Assembly: GCA_943353705.1 (NCBI GenBank)
Contig: CALRAY010000017.1
Span: forward strand, 1-8,945
Direction: 5' to 3'
DNA length: 8,945 bases
From: Patescibacteria group bacterium UBA4664
Lineage (GTDB): Bacteria; Patescibacteriota; Saccharimonadia; CAILAD01; BJGX01
In this document: piece by piece, positions 5,966 through 8,945 of the stretch
How the letters are laid out: every line of letters starts with the position of its first letter
Position numbering within the stretch: the stretch's first letter is position 1
Made by a program: the position numbers and the translations under genes
The notes under the pieces: generated by a model
The model's input: only the letters and a program-made list of their open reading frames with translations
Told to the model about the DNA's origin: nothing
The model's database searches: none

Positions 5966-7264
5966 TTAAATGCTGTCTAATATACCCTTAAGCTTTTCTT
6001 CGAGATTGCTAGGAATTGAGTTTTTTGAATATTTTAAGTAGTTATAGTTTGGTTCATCAAATTCAAATTGTTCTGCCTCGGGATAGTGGCCACTATTTTT
6101 TGCCATTTGCACGGCCTGCCTAACCTCAGCAATCTCTCCCACACATTCCAGCGGCTTGTGCCCATCAACACCCAACAGCTCTTCTATGACTCCCTTCATA
6201 TCTGGGTCTGAATAAATATCTTTTCCATTAAATAGCTCGAGTAGTTTATTCTTTTCTAGGAATGGTGAGAATATAATAAATATAAATGCGCATTTAGGAC
6301 ATTTTCCGCACCATTTCAGGCTAGAATTATTTCCAATATTAAAATTTGCATTACAGCTAGAAAATTTGGTTTTGTATTTTTCAAAGAATTTTTTACAAAA
6401 TATTTCAGCTATCCTTAATTCACTAATAGGCCGCAGTATCGAATAATATTCCAAGTCAGACGCAATATTTGTATTAATATATTCAATAATATCTACTTCA
6501 AATTCAGATGATTTGGAATACTGGTGATTAACAGCAAGGCCCTTCCAGCTAGTATTTGGTTCGTCAGTAGAACTTTCGATTGCCCATACTATACTTTTTT
6601 TACCTGCCAGGATTGCTAAGACTACACCGATAAAACTATTGATGGCAGTGATTGGTACATGACCGTTGTATGCATCTACTCCATTGAGTTTAGCAAGTTT
6701 ACCATCTAGTCGCCTGGTGACTGAGAAGGTTTTAGCGCCGATGGACTCAGATATTCCTACAAACCTTTCGGCTTGGTTGACAGCCCAACAATCAAATTCA
6801 ATCCCCATGAGATTCATTAATTCAGCAGCCACAATTGAATCCTTTCCACCCCCAAGAGCCGAGAGAGAGCCAGAATTCCCTGTCGATAATTCATTTATTG
6901 ATTCTACCGAGTCACTTTTAAAATTAATTACACCTTCCCAGTCGAGCTGGTTAGTGTAAAAAAACTGAGCCAAGCCAAGCTGATATGTCTTGGAGAAGAA
7001 TATTTTTTGAGACTCGGTCAATCCTCCCCTTTCAATAACTATTTCTTTGGGCAGGTATGTCTTGTAATAACTAACTCCAGCCATAATCCATAGGGCGAAG
7101 AGAGCTCTTTCGAGTATTTCTGGGTTATAACTAACGGCTTCAATATTCCAGCTTATAACTTCTGTAAAATCTATTTCATTATCCAGACTATACTTTAGTT
7201 CAACCGTATTTGTTACAGGATCAAATACATAATCCTTAAAGATAAACTTATCAAACTTATTCAA
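5966..7264 (-). CDS. murL: MurL-type UDP-MurNAc-L-Ala-L-Glu epimerase
   Basis: MurL inverts the terminal L-Glu of UDP-MurNAc-L-Ala-L-Glu to D-Glu, spending ATP to AMP and pyrophosphate; it works after a MurD2-type ligase. The 432-residue protein has a PP-loop-like ATP motif, SALGGGKDSIVAAELM (135-150). A conserved-looking central region includes SSTDEPNTSWKG (231-242) and VNHQYSKSSEFE (245-256), and a cysteine cluster WCGKCPKC (318-325) with Cys304 just before it. Length is close to the family's. The start is TTG at 7264, because its Shine-Dalgarno AGGAGGA (7278-7272) lies at ideal distance inside the last codons of murD. The 8-base overlap implies translational coupling. Recognition rests on my memory of the family pattern and the murD neighbour. 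A different PP-loop enzyme is the alternative. Confidence 0.8.
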   Translation of the reverse strand: MNKFDKFIFKDYVFDPVTNTVELKYSLDNEIDFTEVISWNIEAVSYNPEILERALFALWIMAGVSYYKTYLPKEIVIERGGLTESQKIFFSKTYQLGLAQFFYTNQLDWEGVINFKSDSVESINELSTGNSGSLSALGGGKDSIVAAELMNLMGIEFDCWAVNQAERFVGISESIGAKTFSVTRRLDGKLAKLNGVDAYNGHVPITAINSFIGVVLAILAGKKSIVWAIESSTDEPNTSWKGLAVNHQYSKSSEFEVDIIEYINTNIASDLEYYSILRPISELRIAEIFCKKFFEKYKTKFSSCNANFNIGNNSSLKWCGKCPKCAFIFIIFSPFLEKNKLLELFNGKDIYSDPDMKGVIEELLGVDGHKPLECVGEIAEVRQAVQMAKNSGHYPEAEQFEFDEPNYNYLKYSKNSIPSNLEEKLKGILDSI

Positions 7265-8552
7265 GACTAATTCCTCCTAGTGCATCATTAAAAGTATTAC
7301 CTCTGTCGATATAATCTTTGAACATATCGTAGCTCGGACAGGCAGGACTAAACACCACACAATCACCTTCTAGGGCTAGGCCAATTCCCTTTTGAATTAT
7401 TTTATTAAAATCATTTCCTGGTACATATTCTATGTCCTCGAGCCCGGCCTTAATCAATGCAGCTTCTATCTTCGGACCTGATTGCCCAAAGCATATTATT
7501 GTTCTTATTTGGCAACTCTTAAGCTCCTGAGCTAACTCTTCAAAATTAGATCCCCTGTCGTAGCCTCCCAGAAATAACACCTGAGGTTTATCAAAGCTCC
7601 TAATGGCTGCAATTGCCGCAGACGGATTGGTGGAAAAAGAATCGTTATAATATTTGATTCCGTCTTTTTCTTTAACTAATTCGATATGATATGGCAAGCC
7701 CTTAAAAGTCTTTAAGACCTCATTAATGGCTGCTATGTCTTTAGTAAATACATGACAGGCAGCGATTGCGGCAGATATATTTTGCAAATTATGCTCACCC
7801 GGCAAGAGTATATCTTTTTCGCTAATTATATCTTCTCCAAATGCCTTTATTCTACCGTCTACAATTGTGACATCAGAATCTTTACCGTAAGAGTATTTGT
7901 ATTTTGCTCTTGAATCCATGGCAAGCTCAACGGATGTAGAATTATCCGAATAATACACGGCGATATCGTCGCTCTTTTGGTATTTGAAAATATTGCGCTT
8001 GGATTTCTGATATTCATCAAGGTCATTATGCCAATCCAGATGATCCTCAGACACCATCAAACAAACTGCAACATGAGGACTTACCTTTATGTCATAAAGC
8101 TGAAAAGATGACATTTCATAGACCACGATATCGTCCTTACTAATGTCTGGTAGTGCGTCTAGTGCTGGGCTTCCGATATTTCCAAGTAGGTGAGTTTTAT
8201 AACCTGCCTGAGTAAGTATTTTACTAATTAGCGTAGATGTAGTTCCCTTGCCTTTTGTTCCCGTGACGCCGATAACTTTAGCTTGGCATACTTTAAGAAA
8301 TTCATTTGTCGGTGTAGTACATGGGGTTTTTAAGCTGTGCGATTCAATTCTTAAGCCAGGGCTTCTGACTAGTAGATCATAGCCATATTTATCAATGTTC
8401 TTAAATGCATCCGCGCCAAGAATACCATCGACACCACTAGGCAGAATTATTTCTGAGTTGTTATCATGAATAGTTATTGTGTTTTCAGGGCTAGACCAGT
8501 ATTTGTAGGCCGATAGACCTTCTCGACCGAATCCTAATATTGCAATCTTCAT
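7257..8552 (-). CDS. murD: MurD-family UDP-MurNAc-L-Ala:glutamate ligase, probably MurD2-type (L-Glu)
   Basis: This cytoplasmic ATP-dependent ligase adds glutamate to UDP-MurNAc-L-alanine. It has the Mur ligase layout: a Rossmann-like N-terminus (GFGREG, 7-12), P-loop GVTGTKGKGTT (95-105), Glu146 in YEMSSFQL, His171 in SEDHLD, and Lys185 at the carbamylated-lysine position. PGEHNLQN (251-258), YYNDSFSTNP (301-310) and SPACPSYDMF (402-411) follow. The 431-residue length is normal. At the E. coli D-Glu-contacting or nearby positions, Lys348 is Arg333 (in GGYDRGSNF) and Lys319 is Phe306, while Ser415 and Thr321 are kept as Ser407 and Thr308. With murL overlapping downstream, L-Glu is the likely substrate; a classical D-Glu MurD is the alternative. 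The ATG has no clear Shine-Dalgarno; TATAAT stands six bases upstream. rnc ends 36 bases before it. Confidence 0.93.
   Translation of the reverse strand: MKIAILGFGREGLSAYKYWSSPENTITIHDNNSEIILPSGVDGILGADAFKNIDKYGYDLLVRSPGLRIESHSLKTPCTTPTNEFLKVCQAKVIGVTGTKGKGTTSTLISKILTQAGYKTHLLGNIGSPALDALPDISKDDIVVYEMSSFQLYDIKVSPHVAVCLMVSEDHLDWHNDLDEYQKSKRNIFKYQKSDDIAVYYSDNSTSVELAMDSRAKYKYSYGKDSDVTIVDGRIKAFGEDIISEKDILLPGEHNLQNISAAIAACHVFTKDIAAINEVLKTFKGLPYHIELVKEKDGIKYYNDSFSTNPSAAIAAIRSFDKPQVLFLGGYDRGSNFEELAQELKSCQIRTIICFGQSGPKIEAALIKAGLEDIEYVPGNDFNKIIQKGIGLALEGDCVVFSPACPSYDMFKDYIDRGNTFNDALGGISLE
7272..7278 (-). promoter_or_regulatory. Shine-Dalgarno of murL inside the murD 3' end
   Basis: Minus-strand AGGAGGA (7278-7272) lies about eight bases before the TTG at 7264. 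The same bases encode the last Leu-Gly-Gly-Ile stretch of MurD. This site decides the TTG start and indicates coupling of the two proteins. Confidence 0.8.
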
Positions 8553-8564
8553 AATCTAATTATA
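8553..8564 (-). promoter_or_regulatory. Candidate leaderless promoter of murD
   Basis: A consensus -10, TATAAT (8564-8559), is followed by six bases (TAGATT) and the ATG at 8552. A GGGGG run lies just upstream of the -10, too far from the ATG for a normal Shine-Dalgarno. No clear -35 is seen within the rnc tail. Confidence 0.5.
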
Positions 8565-8588
8565 CCCCCATTTAAGCTGCCAGATAGT

Positions 8589-8945
8589 CTAAGCTTCGTA
8601 CTTTTTGAGAGCGTCTTCGGCAGCGGCTTGCTGGGCCGTCTGTTTTGAATTACCCTTGCCAGTACCCCATATTTTTTTATTTAAAAATACTGACATTTCA
8701 AAAATCTTATCGTGGTCAGGACCTTCTTCGCCGATAACTTCATAATGTGGAGTAACCCCTTCTTTTTCTTGGGCTACTTCCTGAAAATGACTCTTAGCAT
8801 CTATATGTAGACCCTGCTTTAGAATATTATCCAATTTTGAATTAATATTTTTATCGATGAATTTAGCAGCTACTTCATAGCCCCTGTCGAGGTATATCGC
8901 GCCTATTATGGCCTCAACTAAATTTGCAAGAAGTGCCATTCGGGT
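8589..8945 (-). CDS. rnc: Ribonuclease III, C-terminal part (start outside window)
   Basis: RNase III cuts double-stranded RNA during rRNA and mRNA processing. The visible 118 residues begin inside the catalytic domain; the frame stays open through the right edge, so the ATG at 8939 is internal. The segment LLANLVEAIIGAIYLDRGY is the second half of the catalytic domain, with the metal-binding Glu in VEA. A complete double-stranded RNA-binding domain follows: DAKSHFQEVAQ, then HYEVIGEEGPDHDKIFEMSV, then the KQTAQQAAAEDALKKY helix. The position of E. coli Asp114 is Asn here (LLAN rather than LLAD). The gene ends in TAG, 36 bases before murD. rnc is often next to smc in bacteria; here murD and murL sit between them. 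Confidence 0.96.
   Translation of the reverse strand, partial: TRMALLANLVEAIIGAIYLDRGYEVAAKFIDKNINSKLDNILKQGLHIDAKSHFQEVAQEKEGVTPHYEVIGEEGPDHDKIFEMSVFLNKKIWGTGKGNSKQTAQQAAAEDALKKYEA

Noticed and set aside
6666..6959. Plus-strand 97-aa ORF antisense to murL
   Set aside because: It is a shadow of the PP-loop region of the epimerase gene, with no start signal or recognisable product.
8589..8939. ATG at 8939 as the true start of a 116-aa protein
   Set aside because: The frame stays open to the window edge, and this Met is inside the RNase III catalytic domain just before the VEA metal-site segment; the gene is cut by the window.

Overview
The window is AT-rich, densely packed bacterial DNA. It carries eleven protein genes (one cut by the window edge), short intergenic gaps and no RNA genes, mobile elements or CRISPR array. 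The best guess is a Patescibacteria/CPR genome, most likely Candidatus Saccharibacteria (TM7). The reasons are a short SMC without a recognisable hinge, S16 and KH proteins with long low-complexity tails, a murD-murL pair, and mostly ATG starts without Shine-Dalgarno sequences. This placement is inference from content; no database was consulted.

Layout. On the minus strand, reading from the right edge, are: the C-terminal part of ribonuclease III (8945-8589); a MurD-family ligase (8552-7257); a MurL-type epimerase (7264-5966) overlapping murD by 8 bases; a compact SMC ATPase (5923-3452); then a translation cluster of ribosomal protein S16 (3370-2864), a KhpA-like KH protein (2792-2427) and TrmD (2395-1721); and an orphan 109-aa protein (1645-1316). 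A two-way hairpin terminator (1287-1317) separates this block from a convergent plus-strand membrane protein gene (885-1265, possibly YggT-like). That gene diverges from a minus-strand SOUL haem-binding-like gene (828-274), which is followed by a 74-aa two-helix membrane protein (225-1).

How the genes fit together. murD and murL would make the D-glutamate position of peptidoglycan by adding L-Glu and then epimerising it, a route that needs no glutamate racemase. rnc, rpsP, khpA and trmD serve RNA processing and translation, and smc serves chromosome organisation. The usual rimM and rplS of the rpsP-trmD operon are missing here.

The most notable non-coding pattern is that four genes without a Shine-Dalgarno sequence (the 74-aa gene, the SOUL gene, smc, murD), and trmD with a weaker match, have a -10-like hexamer exactly six bases before the ATG. 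This is the geometry of leaderless transcripts. Genes with a good Shine-Dalgarno have their -10 elements farther upstream or are translationally coupled. None of the eleven genes ends in TGA.
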